A DNA stretch of 15,792 bases from positions 1 through 15,792 of the forward strand of contig DLZA01000116.1 in assembly GCA_003447515.1 (NCBI GenBank). Direction: 5' to 3'. How positions within the stretch are numbered: position 1 is the stretch's first letter; each line of letters starts with the position of its first letter. The notes under the pieces are model-generated. The model saw only the letters and a program-made list of their open reading frames with translations. It did not search any database and was not told the origin of the DNA. The translations under genes and the position numbers were made by a program. Origin of the DNA: Paracoccaceae bacterium. GTDB taxonomy: Bacteria; Pseudomonadota; Alphaproteobacteria; Rhodobacterales; Rhodobacteraceae. Of this stretch, positions 7,453 to 14,589 are shown piece after piece.

Positions 7453-8082
7453 ATGTCACGTGGTTTGTTTACCGGCGTCCTGGCAATGGCAGCTGTTGTT
7501 GTGTCGTCTAATATCTTGGTGCAGCATCTGTTTGGTAATTGGCTGACATGGGGAGCTTTTACTTACCCAATAGCCTTCTTAGTCACAGACATCATGAATC
7601 GAGTTTATGGTGTGTCTGCTGCGCGCAAGGTAGTTTTGGCTGGTTTTCTTGTGGGGATTGGCTGCTCGTTTGTGGGTACGCAAATTATAGGTGAATTTGG
7701 GCCTTTGGTGACGCTGCGTATTGCAATTGGCTCTGGCATTGCCTTCTTAATGGCGCAATTAATTGATGTGGCGGTGTTTAATCGACTGCGCGAAGGTGCA
7801 TGGTGGCGTGCACCTTTGGCGTCCACACTGATTGGATCATCCATCGACACAGCTTTCTTTTTCACCATATCTTTTTCTGCTAGTCTTACTTTTCTTGAGC
7901 CTGCGAATGACGTCAGCTGGGCTGCTGAAGTGGTGCCAATGTTGGGTTTTGGTCCAATGCTGCCTCTCTGGGTTAGCCTTGCAGTGGCGGATTGGTTGGT
8001 GAAATTATCACTCGCCTTGGTCGCGTTGCTGCCGTTTCGTTTATTTGTTGCTTTTTTGATTGGCAAAACGCTTGCTGTTTAA
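7453..8082 (+). CDS. yhhQ: Queuosine precursor transporter (YhhQ/DUF165 family)
   Basis: An inner-membrane protein of the family that in E. coli takes up preQ0/preQ1 for making queuosine at tRNA position 34. The 209-residue product is almost wholly hydrophobic with about six membrane helices. The N-terminal part carries the typical order SSNILVQHLF, then TYPIAFLVTDIMNRVYG, where the charged D-x-x-N-R is a family mark. Later come AQLIDVAVFNRLREG and SSIDTAFFF with polar residues inside helices. The start at 7453 (MSRGLFTG) was chosen over a GTG 33 bases upstream because GGAG (7442-7445) sits 7 bases before it and the extra residues are not family-like. A structured leader precedes it and a terminator overlaps its stop codon, so it is probably a single-gene unit. 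Confidence 0.9.
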   Translation: MSRGLFTGVLAMAAVVVSSNILVQHLFGNWLTWGAFTYPIAFLVTDIMNRVYGVSAARKVVLAGFLVGIGCSFVGTQIIGEFGPLVTLRIAIGSGIAFLMAQLIDVAVFNRLREGAWWRAPLASTLIGSSIDTAFFFTISFSASLTFLEPANDVSWAAEVVPMLGFGPMLPLWVSLAVADWLVKLSLALVALLPFRLFVAFLIGKTLAV

Positions 8083-8096
8083 GCGCAAGCTTTTTT
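8070..8096 (+). terminator. Rho-independent terminator overlapping the yhhQ stop
   Basis: GCTTGC (8070-8075) pairs with GCAAGC (8085-8090) across a 9-base loop that contains the TAA stop, and six Ts follow (8091-8096). The stem is short but the U-tract is well placed. Confidence 0.6.
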
Positions 8097-8106
8097 AGTA
8101 CAAAAT

Positions 8107-8146
8107 CTTGTGAAAAACGAAAAAAGTTCTTTGCGTTTTTCACAAG
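8107..8146. repeat. Perfect 13-base inverted repeat
   Basis: CTTGTGAAAAACG (8107-8119) and CGTTTTTCACAAG (8134-8146) are exact reverse complements around a 14-base interior. It lies just after the yhhQ terminator. No T-run follows on either side, so it is not a standard terminator; it could be a second hairpin, a processing site or a protein-binding site. Confidence 0.6.
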
Positions 8147-8211
8147 CCGTGCAACGATTCAAGAGTGGGATGATCTGTCCCTTGGTGAAAACAACAGAAA
8201 AGGAGGTGCCC

Positions 8212-8268
8212 ATGATTATTGAGAAACCGGAGCAGTCGGTAAAGGTTACACGCGAGGTGAGCGTCTAG
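8212..8268 (+). CDS. 18-codon small ORF with near-ideal ribosome binding site
   Basis: The frame reads MIIEKPEQSVKVTREVSV and stops at TAG (8266-8268). AAGGAGGTG (8199-8207) is complementary to nine bases of the usual 16S rRNA 3' end, and AGGAGG (8201-8206) lies five bases before the ATG, the strongest Shine-Dalgarno in the window. The peptide is polar, with no membrane segment and no run of a single amino acid as expected of classical attenuation leaders. The stop codon lies in a hairpin (AGGGG 8267-8271 with CCCCT 8276-8280). CCTCCT (8297-8302), exactly complementary to AGGAGG, is followed by a perfect hairpin GATCAG-TCT-CTGATC (8303-8317). A strong terminator ends the segment 76 bases after the ORF. 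I do not recognise the peptide; it may be a real small protein, a leader peptide or part of a dual-function small RNA. Confidence 0.5.
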   Translation: MIIEKPEQSVKVTREVSV

Positions 8269-8343
8269 GGGGCAGCCCCTCTATTCACAAACTTGGCCTC
8301 CTGATCAGTCTCTGATCTTGCTTGCCACTTCCAAATCTCGAGG

Positions 8344-8374
8344 AGAGCCCTGCTGGTATCTGGCAGGGCTCTTT
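8344..8374 (+). terminator. Strong hairpin terminator after the small ORF
   Basis: AGAGCCCTGC (8344-8353) pairs perfectly over 10 bp with GCAGGGCTCT (8363-8372) across a 9-base loop, followed by TT and a moderately T-rich stretch (ACATTT). This is the most stable hairpin in the window. The U-tract is short, so some readthrough is possible. It separates the small ORF from arfB. Confidence 0.7.
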
Positions 8375-8670
8375 ACATTTCCGAACCAATTCATGCAGTG
8401 TTGATCTTGCCAGATTTGTTTTTAATATGACCACATTCAAAGATAATTGTTAGCGTTCTGCCGTATCTTAATCGGAGATTCTAGCTATTATTGGTAGCCG
8501 CATAATAAGGGGATTTTCCCACAAAATTTGTGGTCGAAATAGACTAAGACTAGTCGAATCAATTTTGTCTGAACACTCATTAAAATCTGCACTATTTTAT
8601 GCAATATGTTGTTTTGCTTCGCTTTGAGGATCTGTGATAAAGCAAATTTTTGTGCTAACATCTTATAGCT
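8375..8670. other. AT-rich gap before arfB
   Basis: About 300 bases without a coding frame. A near-palindrome CCACAAA-A-TTTGTGG (8519-8533) and an ACTAGT-centred palindrome (about 8547-8555) are the only symmetric elements. The arfB promoter must lie here or further upstream, but no convincing -35/-10 pair could be fixed. Confidence 0.35.
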
Positions 8671-9087
8671 ATGAGGATCAACGACTCCATTTTAATCGAG
8701 GACTGGGAACTTACTGAGAGTTTTACGCGCTCTTCTGGCCCAGGGGGTCAGCATGTAAATAAAACATCTAGCGCAGTTGAACTGCGGTTTGAGGCTGCGC
8801 GCTCGCCTAATTTAACGCCCGCAATTAAGTCACGGTTGAAACGCCTCGCGGGCCGTCGCTGGACAAAAGATGGTGCTGTTGTGGTGACAGCCGAAGCACA
8901 TCGTAGTCAACTAATGAACCGTGAGTTGGCACAGAAAAAGCTGATCGTTTTGGTCCGTGAAGCGCTCAAAGTACCCAAGCGGCGGGTCCAAACCAAGCCA
9001 ACGCTCGGTAGTAAGCGACGTCGGCTGGACGGCAAGACGCGGCGGGGTGAGGTGAAGAAACTACGTGGAAAAGTGGACGGTGATTAG
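8671..9087 (+). CDS. arfB: Alternative ribosome-rescue factor (peptidyl-tRNA hydrolase ArfB)
   Basis: ArfB (YaeJ) enters the A site of ribosomes stalled at mRNA ends and hydrolyses peptidyl-tRNA, a backup to tmRNA-SmpB. The 138-residue product has a release-factor catalytic domain (about 1-105) with GPGGQHVNKTSSAVELRF, where GGQ is at residues 25-27. The C-terminal basic tail (about 108-135: RRVQTKPTLGSKRRRL, then GKTRRGEVKKLRGKV) is characteristic of ArfB and is inserted in the empty mRNA channel. The size (about 140) and the lack of the codon-recognition domain exclude a normal release factor. The ATG has no visible Shine-Dalgarno and the context is AT-rich, which suggests low or regulated translation. 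Its stop shares bases with that of the convergent pncB. Confidence 0.95.
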   Translation: MRINDSILIEDWELTESFTRSSGPGGQHVNKTSSAVELRFEAARSPNLTPAIKSRLKRLAGRRWTKDGAVVVTAEAHRSQLMNRELAQKKLIVLVREALKVPKRRVQTKPTLGSKRRRLDGKTRRGEVKKLRGKVDGD

Positions 9088-10376
9088 ACTACGACCTCAA
9101 TCTCATCCTGGTCGCCAACACTAAATACCCTTTTGTAACGGTCGATCTGGTCCTGTGGGCCCATGGCCTTTAGCGGATTGTCGGACAGTTTGACAGTTGC
9201 ATTTCCATTTGCCGCAACAGCTTTACAGACAAGTGAGAAGGGTGCAAGTGCGTCGCCAGGGACAAGACCCCGAAAATCGTTTGTTAGCATAGTTCCCCAG
9301 CCAAAACCCATGCGGACGCGGCCATTGAATTGCTTGAAGAGTTTCATAATTTTCATATCATCGAGCGCGTCTGAAAAGATGATCAGTTTCTCAGATGGGT
9401 CTTGACCACGGGATTTCCACCAGTTGATTGCAGTTTCTGTTGCTACAGCTGGATCGCCGCTGTCTACACGGATGCCTGTCCAATCAGATAGCCAATTGGG
9501 CGCATTATCGACGAAACCCTGAGTACCAAATGTGTCCGGCAGGATGATAAGCAGATTGCCATCATGTTCGTCCTGCCAGTCCTTCAAAACTTGATAGGGA
9601 GCCTGGGCAAGATCGGTGTCGTTTTGGGCTAGTGCGGAATAGACCATTGGTAGTTCGTGGGCGTTTGTGCCGATGGCCTCTACCTCTCTTCGCATGGCAA
9701 TGAGGCAGTTGGAGGTGCCTGTAAAACTCTCGCCCAGACCTTCGCGCATGGCTTGTACGCACCAGTCTTGCCACATGTATGAATGACGGCGGCGTGTGCC
9801 AAAATCGGCAACACGCAGTTCAGGCTCGGCGCGCAGGCGTTCGATTTTTTCCCAAAGCTTTGTCATGGCACGGGCGTATAGGACTTGGAGTTCGAATTTT
9901 CCCATGTCTTTAAGCACTGCGCGAGACCGGAGTTCCATAATAATTGACAGGGCTGGAATTTCCCAAAGCATAACTTCAGGCCATGTACCTTCAAATGTGA
10001 GTTCGTACTGGCCGTCTACCCTTTCTAAATGATAGGCTGGTAGGCGTAGATTTTCGAACCATTCCATGAAATCAGGGCGAAACATTTGTCTTTTGCCATA
10101 GAATGTGTTGCCGCGCAGCCATGTGCTTTCCCCGCGTGAGAGGCCTAGAGAGCGGACGTGGTCTAGCTGTTCGCGAAGCTCACCCTCATCAATGATGTTG
10201 GCGATGTGCAGGGAATTTGTTCTGTTGATCAAACTGAACGTAACTTGGGCATCTGGCTTATTTCGAAGCACTGATTGACACATTAACAGTTTATAGAAAT
10301 CTGTGTCTATTAATGAACGCACAATCGGGTCGATCTTCCATTTGTGATTATACACACGAGTTGCGATATCGACCAT
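9084..10376 (-). CDS. pncB: Nicotinate phosphoribosyltransferase
   Basis: A cytoplasmic enzyme joining nicotinic acid to PRPP to give nicotinate mononucleotide, with ATP use, in NAD salvage (Preiss-Handler route). The 430-residue product has the N-terminal SLIDTDFYKLLMCQSVLRN (about 21-39), the DFGTRRRHSY block (191-200), GTSNCLIAMR and GTNAHELPMVY, with H240 at the position of the autophosphorylated histidine. IRVDSGDPAVA and a downstream IIFSDALDDMKI supply the phosphoribosyl-binding part. Length matches the bacterial family (about 400-430). AGGGAG sits before the ATG at 10376. It lies 57 bases downstream of pncA on the same strand, so the two are probably co-transcribed. Its last four bases overlap arfB. 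Confidence 0.96.
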   Translation of the reverse strand: MVDIATRVYNHKWKIDPIVRSLIDTDFYKLLMCQSVLRNKPDAQVTFSLINRTNSLHIANIIDEGELREQLDHVRSLGLSRGESTWLRGNTFYGKRQMFRPDFMEWFENLRLPAYHLERVDGQYELTFEGTWPEVMLWEIPALSIIMELRSRAVLKDMGKFELQVLYARAMTKLWEKIERLRAEPELRVADFGTRRRHSYMWQDWCVQAMREGLGESFTGTSNCLIAMRREVEAIGTNAHELPMVYSALAQNDTDLAQAPYQVLKDWQDEHDGNLLIILPDTFGTQGFVDNAPNWLSDWTGIRVDSGDPAVATETAINWWKSRGQDPSEKLIIFSDALDDMKIMKLFKQFNGRVRMGFGWGTMLTNDFRGLVPGDALAPFSLVCKAVAANGNATVKLSDNPLKAMGPQDQIDRYKRVFSVGDQDEIEVVV

Positions 10377-10433
10377 GAGAGGGCTCCCTATGAAACAAAC
10401 ATATATAAAGCAGGGGTTAAGTTGCTTGTCTAG

Positions 10434-11030
10434 CTAGGCTAAGCTCACACCGGCTGACCGCATTTCATTGAGCGCAATTTTTAATGATCCTCCAAGGTCG
10501 ATACCACGACACGCAGACTCAATTATATTGACGCGATAGCCAAGTTTTGCCCCGTCGAGCGCGGAAAATTTTACGCAGAAATCTGTAGCAAGACCCACCA
10601 TCGTGAGTTCAGTTACCCCCCTTTCTTGAAGGTAGCCATGCAAGCCAGTCTGCGTAACATGATCATTTTCGAAAAATGCAGAGTAGCTATCTATTTTTGG
10701 GTTGTAGCCTTTGCGCACAATCATATCAGCACTATCGGTGTTCAGTCCTATTTTAAAATTAGCACCGTCACTGCCTGTGACGCAGTGACGAGGCCAAAGA
10801 ACTTGGGTGCCGTACGGCATTTGAGTTGTGGAATACGGTTCAGCACCTTGATGATTGTCGGCAAATGATGAGTGATTAAGTGGGTGCCAGTCTTGGGTTA
10901 GGACTTTTACCGCAAAGTCGTCCTGCATAGCATTTATAGGTGCGATGATCTGGTCGCCTCCTTCGACGGCAAGTGCGCCACCTGGGCAGAAATCATTCTG
11001 GACATCGATCATGATCAGGGCTTGGGTCAT
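10434..11030 (-). CDS. pncA: Nicotinamidase
   Basis: Hydrolyses nicotinamide to nicotinic acid and ammonia, providing the substrate of the next gene, pncB. The 198-residue isochorismatase-fold protein shows the full catalytic triad: D9 in IMIDVQNDF, K107 in IVRKGYNPKIDSYSAF, and C152 in LATDFCVKFSA. Metal ligands are visible as D47 and H49 in TQDWHP and H82 in WPRHCV. Length fits the family (about 200-215). The ATG is preceded by AAGGAAG about 8 bases upstream. The gene is divergent from trhO, and 57 bases separate it from pncB. No nicotinamide- or NAD-responsive regulator gene is present in the window. Confidence 0.96.
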   Translation of the reverse strand: MTQALIMIDVQNDFCPGGALAVEGGDQIIAPINAMQDDFAVKVLTQDWHPLNHSSFADNHQGAEPYSTTQMPYGTQVLWPRHCVTGSDGANFKIGLNTDSADMIVRKGYNPKIDSYSAFFENDHVTQTGLHGYLQERGVTELTMVGLATDFCVKFSALDGAKLGYRVNIIESACRGIDLGGSLKIALNEMRSAGVSLA

Positions 11031-11048
11031 CTTGGTCTTCCTTATCAG

Positions 11049-11062
11049 TTAGGCTTTAGGCT
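11049..11062. repeat. Tandem heptamer in the pncA-trhO divergent region
   Basis: TTAGGCT occurs twice head to tail (11049-11055 and 11056-11062) in the 66-base space between the divergent starts. It may be a binding site or chance. Confidence 0.35.
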
Positions 11063-11096
11063 AGCAATTTGTAGTCGCTGGGTCTATATCGCCGCT

Positions 11097-12005
11097 ATGT
11101 CCAATATTGTTGTTGCCGCTCTGTATCATTTTACTCGTTTTGACGACCATGAAGCTTTGCAAGGCTCGCTTCAAGCGATCTGCGAATCGGAAGGAATTAA
11201 GGGATCGTTGCTACTGGCATTTGAGGGGATTAACGGTACAATCGCGGGCCCACGTGTCGGTATTGATGCAGCGCTGAAGCACATTCGTGCGCTGCCTGGC
11301 TGTACAGATTTAGATCATAAAGAAAGCTTCACTGACAAAATGCCATTTCTGCGTATGAAAGTGAAATTGAAGAAAGAGATTGTAACCATGGGGCAGCCTC
11401 AGGTTGACCCAACAGCTAGTGTCGGGAGCTACGTTGAAGCGGAGGAATGGAATAGTTTGATCGCGCGCGAGGATGTAGTGGTGATCGATACACGCAACGA
11501 TTATGAGGTTGCGATTGGCACATTTGTTGGTGCAGTTGATCCAAAAACCAACAGTTTTGGTGACTTTCCTGAGTGGTGGGAACAAAACAAGGACCGCTTT
11601 TTAGATAAAAAGATAGCGATGTTCTGCACTGGAGGGATTAGGTGTGAAAAATCGACAAATTATTTGCTCGGGAAAGGCGTTCAGGATGTATATCATTTGA
11701 AGGGTGGCATACTGAAATATCTTGAAAACGTGCCCGAAGAAGAGAGCACTTGGGATGGGCAATGTTTTGTTTTTGACAGTCGAGTGTCCGTAGGCCATGG
11801 GTTGAAAAAAGGTGGGTATGAACTTTGTTTTGCTTGTCGCATGCCGCTTTTACCTGTGGACTTTGATCGGCCTGAGTATGAGCATGGTGTGACCTGTCAT
11901 AAGTGCATCGATCAGCACTCAGAAGACCGCAAGGAGCGGTTTCGTGAGCGACAAAAACAGGTAATGTTGGCTGCAAAACGTGGAATGCAACATATCGGTG
12001 GTTAA
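11097..12005 (+). CDS. trhO: tRNA uridine(34) hydroxylase, rhodanese family
   Basis: TrhO (YceA) makes 5-hydroxyuridine at wobble position 34 of certain tRNAs in an oxygen-dependent reaction, the step before further 34-position modification. The 302-residue product has an N-terminal acylphosphatase-like part (about 1-95: ALYHFTRFDD, GSLLLAFEGINGTIAG, MPFLRMKVKLKKEIVTMG). A rhodanese domain follows (about 110-220) with CTGGIRCEKS, containing the essential cysteine C177 plus C183. The end is Cys-rich (CFACRMPL, CHKC). Family members begin near residues VVAALYHF, so the ATG at 11097 was chosen over an upstream in-frame start (11022) that would overlap pncA. No Shine-Dalgarno is evident. The stop shares the bases TTAA with the convergent MFS gene. 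Confidence 0.93.
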   Translation: MSNIVVAALYHFTRFDDHEALQGSLQAICESEGIKGSLLLAFEGINGTIAGPRVGIDAALKHIRALPGCTDLDHKESFTDKMPFLRMKVKLKKEIVTMGQPQVDPTASVGSYVEAEEWNSLIAREDVVVIDTRNDYEVAIGTFVGAVDPKTNSFGDFPEWWEQNKDRFLDKKIAMFCTGGIRCEKSTNYLLGKGVQDVYHLKGGILKYLENVPEEESTWDGQCFVFDSRVSVGHGLKKGGYELCFACRMPLLPVDFDRPEYEHGVTCHKCIDQHSEDRKERFRERQKQVMLAAKRGMQHIGG

Positions 12006-13237
12006 GCTGGTTGGGCCTTCAGTGGGATTTCCCTGATTGGTAAATGCAAGATCGCTGAGATTGCGCCAACGCCAATACCGATCCACCAAACAAGCGTGTA
12101 AGTGCCGTAAATGTCGTGGAGCGCACCACCGAGCCAGACACCCAAGAAGCTACCAAGCTGATGACTGAAGAACACGATTCCATACAATGTTCCCATGTAG
12201 CGAAGCCCGTAGATGTGGGCTATGAGACCTGCTGTGAGCGGCACTGTTGCAAGCCAGAGAAATCCCATGAGGACGCTAAAAATTACTACTGTGGTTGGAG
12301 ACATAGGCATCATGATAAACCAGGTGGATGTAAGTGTGCGGCCTGTGTAAATTATTGCCAATAGGTACTTTTTAGGAAAGTGCTTTCCAAGCAGCCCTAC
12401 GCCCACTGTACCAATTATATTGGTGAGACCAATAATACCAATTGCGACGCCACCAAGGATTGTGTTGTTGACGCCGATTGAATCAAGTGCTCCCCCCACC
12501 GAGATGGGCCCGCAGATTTCAGTGATAAAGGCTGGAAAGTGGGCAGTTATAAAGCCAAGCTGGTAACCGCAGGAAAAGAAGCCAAGGAAGATCAACGTGT
12601 AAGTTGGATCCTTAACTGCATTAAGCAGGATTTTGGACATAGTTTTTTCTGCTGCAGCATTTGTGGCGGTGGTTTGGCTGCGTAAGAAGGGGACAAAGAG
12701 CATGGTGGATAGGATAGCGACAGCGAAGATGAGGAAAACACTCGACCAGTTCATTTGGGTTAGTAAGGCAGCTGCTATCGGAGGGCCGATGAATTGGCCA
12801 AGGCTGCCTGATGCCGTTGCGATGCCAAGGACTAGAGAACGGTTTTCGTCACTTGCGGCGCGTCCAACGATAGCGAGAATGACCCCAAAGCCTGTACCAG
12901 CGATACCAAAACCAACCATGATTTCAAGGAGTTGATGAGCACTGGGTGTGATCGCAACTGATGATAGAATAAGACCTGCGGCATAGGTTAAGGCACCAAG
13001 AAAAATTGCACGACGGTCACCAAACTTTTCAGCTATTGCGGCAAAAATTGGTTGGCCGATGCCCCATGCGAGGTTCTGTATAGCGATAGCGAGGGAAAAT
13101 TCTGAACGGAGCCAGCCGAATTCTGATGCGATGGGGATTTGAAAGACACCGAAGGAAGCGCGGATGGCAAAGCCTGTCATCAAAATTAAGCAGGACACTA
13201 TTAGAATAGGTGTCCATATTTTAGACTTAGCCGTCAT
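12002..13237 (-). CDS. MFS transporter (monocarboxylate/oxalate-antiporter-like)
   Basis: The 411-residue product is an inner-membrane permease with about 12 hydrophobic helices and a central loop (about 190-205) between the two six-helix halves. Between helices 2 and 3, AEKFGDRRAIFLG (69-81) is the MFS motif A (G-x3-D-R). ASGSLGQFIGPPIAAAL in helix 5 resembles the antiporter motif C. The opening part, RASFGVFQIPIASEFGW followed by SEFSLA, is typical of bacterial monocarboxylate-porter-like MFS proteins. The substrate is not determinable; organic acid uptake or exchange is the likeliest guess. GGGGA (7 bases upstream) serves as Shine-Dalgarno and lies inside an inverted repeat. The gene is divergent from zapE and overlaps the trhO stop by four bases. 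Confidence 0.88.
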   Translation of the reverse strand: MTAKSKIWTPILIVSCLILMTGFAIRASFGVFQIPIASEFGWLRSEFSLAIAIQNLAWGIGQPIFAAIAEKFGDRRAIFLGALTYAAGLILSSVAITPSAHQLLEIMVGFGIAGTGFGVILAIVGRAASDENRSLVLGIATASGSLGQFIGPPIAAALLTQMNWSSVFLIFAVAILSTMLFVPFLRSQTTATNAAAEKTMSKILLNAVKDPTYTLIFLGFFSCGYQLGFITAHFPAFITEICGPISVGGALDSIGVNNTILGGVAIGIIGLTNIIGTVGVGLLGKHFPKKYLLAIIYTGRTLTSTWFIMMPMSPTTVVIFSVLMGFLWLATVPLTAGLIAHIYGLRYMGTLYGIVFFSHQLGSFLGVWLGGALHDIYGTYTLVWWIGIGVGAISAILHLPIREIPLKAQPA

Positions 13238-13238
13238 C

Positions 13239-13286
13239 CTTGTGTCCCCGATTGCGGGCGAGGCCGCTAGTTGTTAGGACACCAAG
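13239..13286 (-). promoter_or_regulatory. Inverted repeat covering the MFS ribosome binding site
   Basis: On the minus strand, CTTGGTGTCC (13286-13277) can pair with GGACACAAG (13247-13239), giving 9 bp with one bulged G. An inner GCGG/CCGC stem lies within the 29-base interior. The 3' arm contains part of the GGGGAC Shine-Dalgarno and ends one base before the MFS ATG. If transcribed in full, the hairpin would hide the ribosome binding site. It could equally be an operator between the divergent MFS and zapE starts. Confidence 0.4.
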
Positions 13287-13323
13287 ACCAAAGAATTTTG
13301 ATGGACGCAAGGTTTTATCGTTT

Positions 13324-14400
13324 ATGACCACCTTAATGGAGATTTATGAAGAACGCGTACGGCAGGGGGACTTGCACTGTGATCCAGCGCAGGTATCCAT
13401 ATTGGCGCTGTTTAATGATGTTGCTGGAAGGATGCAAAAGCCTGAAAAAAAACGCTTATTCAAACGGCTTGGAAAATTAGCCAATCCTGTTAAGGGTTTG
13501 TACCTTTTTGGTGGGGTCGGACGGGGCAAATCTATGCTGATGGACATGTACTTTGATTGGATGGACGAACCCCGTAAACGCCGCGTACATTTTCATGCTT
13601 TTATGCAAGAAATACACACGCTGATGCACGATGCGCGGCAACTGGGTGTTGAGGACGCGATTGCTCCTGTCGCGGAGGAGGTGATTTCCTCGTCCAGGTT
13701 GCTCTGTTTTGATGAGATGCAGATTACAGATATTACTGATGCGATGATCGTCGGTCGATTATTTGAAAAGTTGTTTCAGGCGGGTGTTGTGATTGTAGCT
13801 ACATCAAATCGCCATCCTGACGATTTGTATAAGGACGGATTGAACAGAAACCTTTTTCTACCCTTTATTTCAATGATTAAGGACCGGATGGATGTCTATA
13901 ACCTCGATAGTGAAATAGATCACCGACAAAATCGTCTGCAGGGACATAAGACGTATTTTACGCCCATTGATGAGGCTGCGGGAAAAGCAATTCAAAGGGT
14001 CTGGTCTGATCTGGTGGGGGCTCCTGGGGAGCCGTTGGTCTTGCATCACAAGTCGCGTGAAATTGTGCTGCCAGTATTCCACAATGGGGTAGCGATGGCG
14101 ACGTTCGAAGAGCTGTGTGGACAGCCGCTGGGGCCAGGAGATTATCTAGTAATTGCAAAGGCAGTCAGAGTGCTTATTTTGAGAGACATTCCACGCCTTA
14201 ATCGAGAAGGTGCTAATGAGGCAAAGCGTTTTGTGACTTTGATTGACGCGCTATATGAAGCGGGAGTCAAATTTATCGCTTCTGCCGCGGCGGAGCCAGA
14301 ACAGTTGTATGAAAAAGGCACCGGCGCGTTTGAGTTTGAACGAACAGCCAGCCGGCTGCGGGAAATGATGTCTGCGGATTGGGGTTCAACTGAGCAGTGA
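13324..14400 (+). CDS. zapE: Cell division protein ZapE / AFG1-family ATPase
   Basis: A cytoplasmic P-loop ATPase; in E. coli ZapE acts on the FtsZ ring during constriction, and the mitochondrial relative AFG1/LACE1 aids protein quality control. The 358-residue product has Walker A GGVGRGKS (63-70, K69), RVHFHAFMQEIH (87-98), Walker B LLCFDEMQ (126-132, D130, E131), and the sensor/arginine-finger region ATSNRHPDDLYKDGLNR (159-175), all in family order. The chosen ATG at 13324 begins MTTLMEIYEERV, similar to other members. The frame stays open 84 bases upstream but that part is not family-like. AAGG about 12 bases upstream is a poor Shine-Dalgarno. The gene is divergent from the MFS permease. 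Confidence 0.93.
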   Translation: MTTLMEIYEERVRQGDLHCDPAQVSILALFNDVAGRMQKPEKKRLFKRLGKLANPVKGLYLFGGVGRGKSMLMDMYFDWMDEPRKRRVHFHAFMQEIHTLMHDARQLGVEDAIAPVAEEVISSSRLLCFDEMQITDITDAMIVGRLFEKLFQAGVVIVATSNRHPDDLYKDGLNRNLFLPFISMIKDRMDVYNLDSEIDHRQNRLQGHKTYFTPIDEAAGKAIQRVWSDLVGAPGEPLVLHHKSREIVLPVFHNGVAMATFEELCGQPLGPGDYLVIAKAVRVLILRDIPRLNREGANEAKRFVTLIDALYEAGVKFIASAAAEPEQLYEKGTGAFEFERTASRLREMMSADWGSTEQ

Positions 14401-14414
14401 ATGTTTGCTCCAGA

Positions 14415-14432
14415 ACGCACTGCGTGTTTTTT
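14415..14432 (+). terminator. Weak terminator after zapE
   Basis: ACGC (14415-14418) and GCGT (14422-14425) form a 4-bp hairpin with an ACT loop, followed by G and six Ts (14427-14432). It lies 15 bases after the zapE stop. The U-tract is good but the stem is short. The rest of the 189-base gap to the convergent transglycosylase shows nothing definite. Confidence 0.35.
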
Positions 14433-14589
14433 AGTCATGGTATGCAAATTGCCTGGATTTGGTAATACAAGCTTACTTTAAAGCTGTTCTAGGCTTTGAT
14501 TTGTGACTGTTTTTTTGAAATGCCAAGATATTGTTTTAGCAAACGGCCCAAGCGGGAGGATTGTGACGATTACTTCTTTTATCGTTGTA

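Noticed and set aside
7605..8066. 153-codon frame antisense to yhhQ
   Set aside because: It is a shadow of the transporter gene: its composition follows from the complementary hydrophobic codons, and it has no family features.
13240..13323. N-terminal extension of zapE
   Set aside because: The frame is open, but the 28 extra residues are arginine- and proline-rich and unlike the family, and they coincide with the divergent regulatory region. The ATG at 13324 is preferred.
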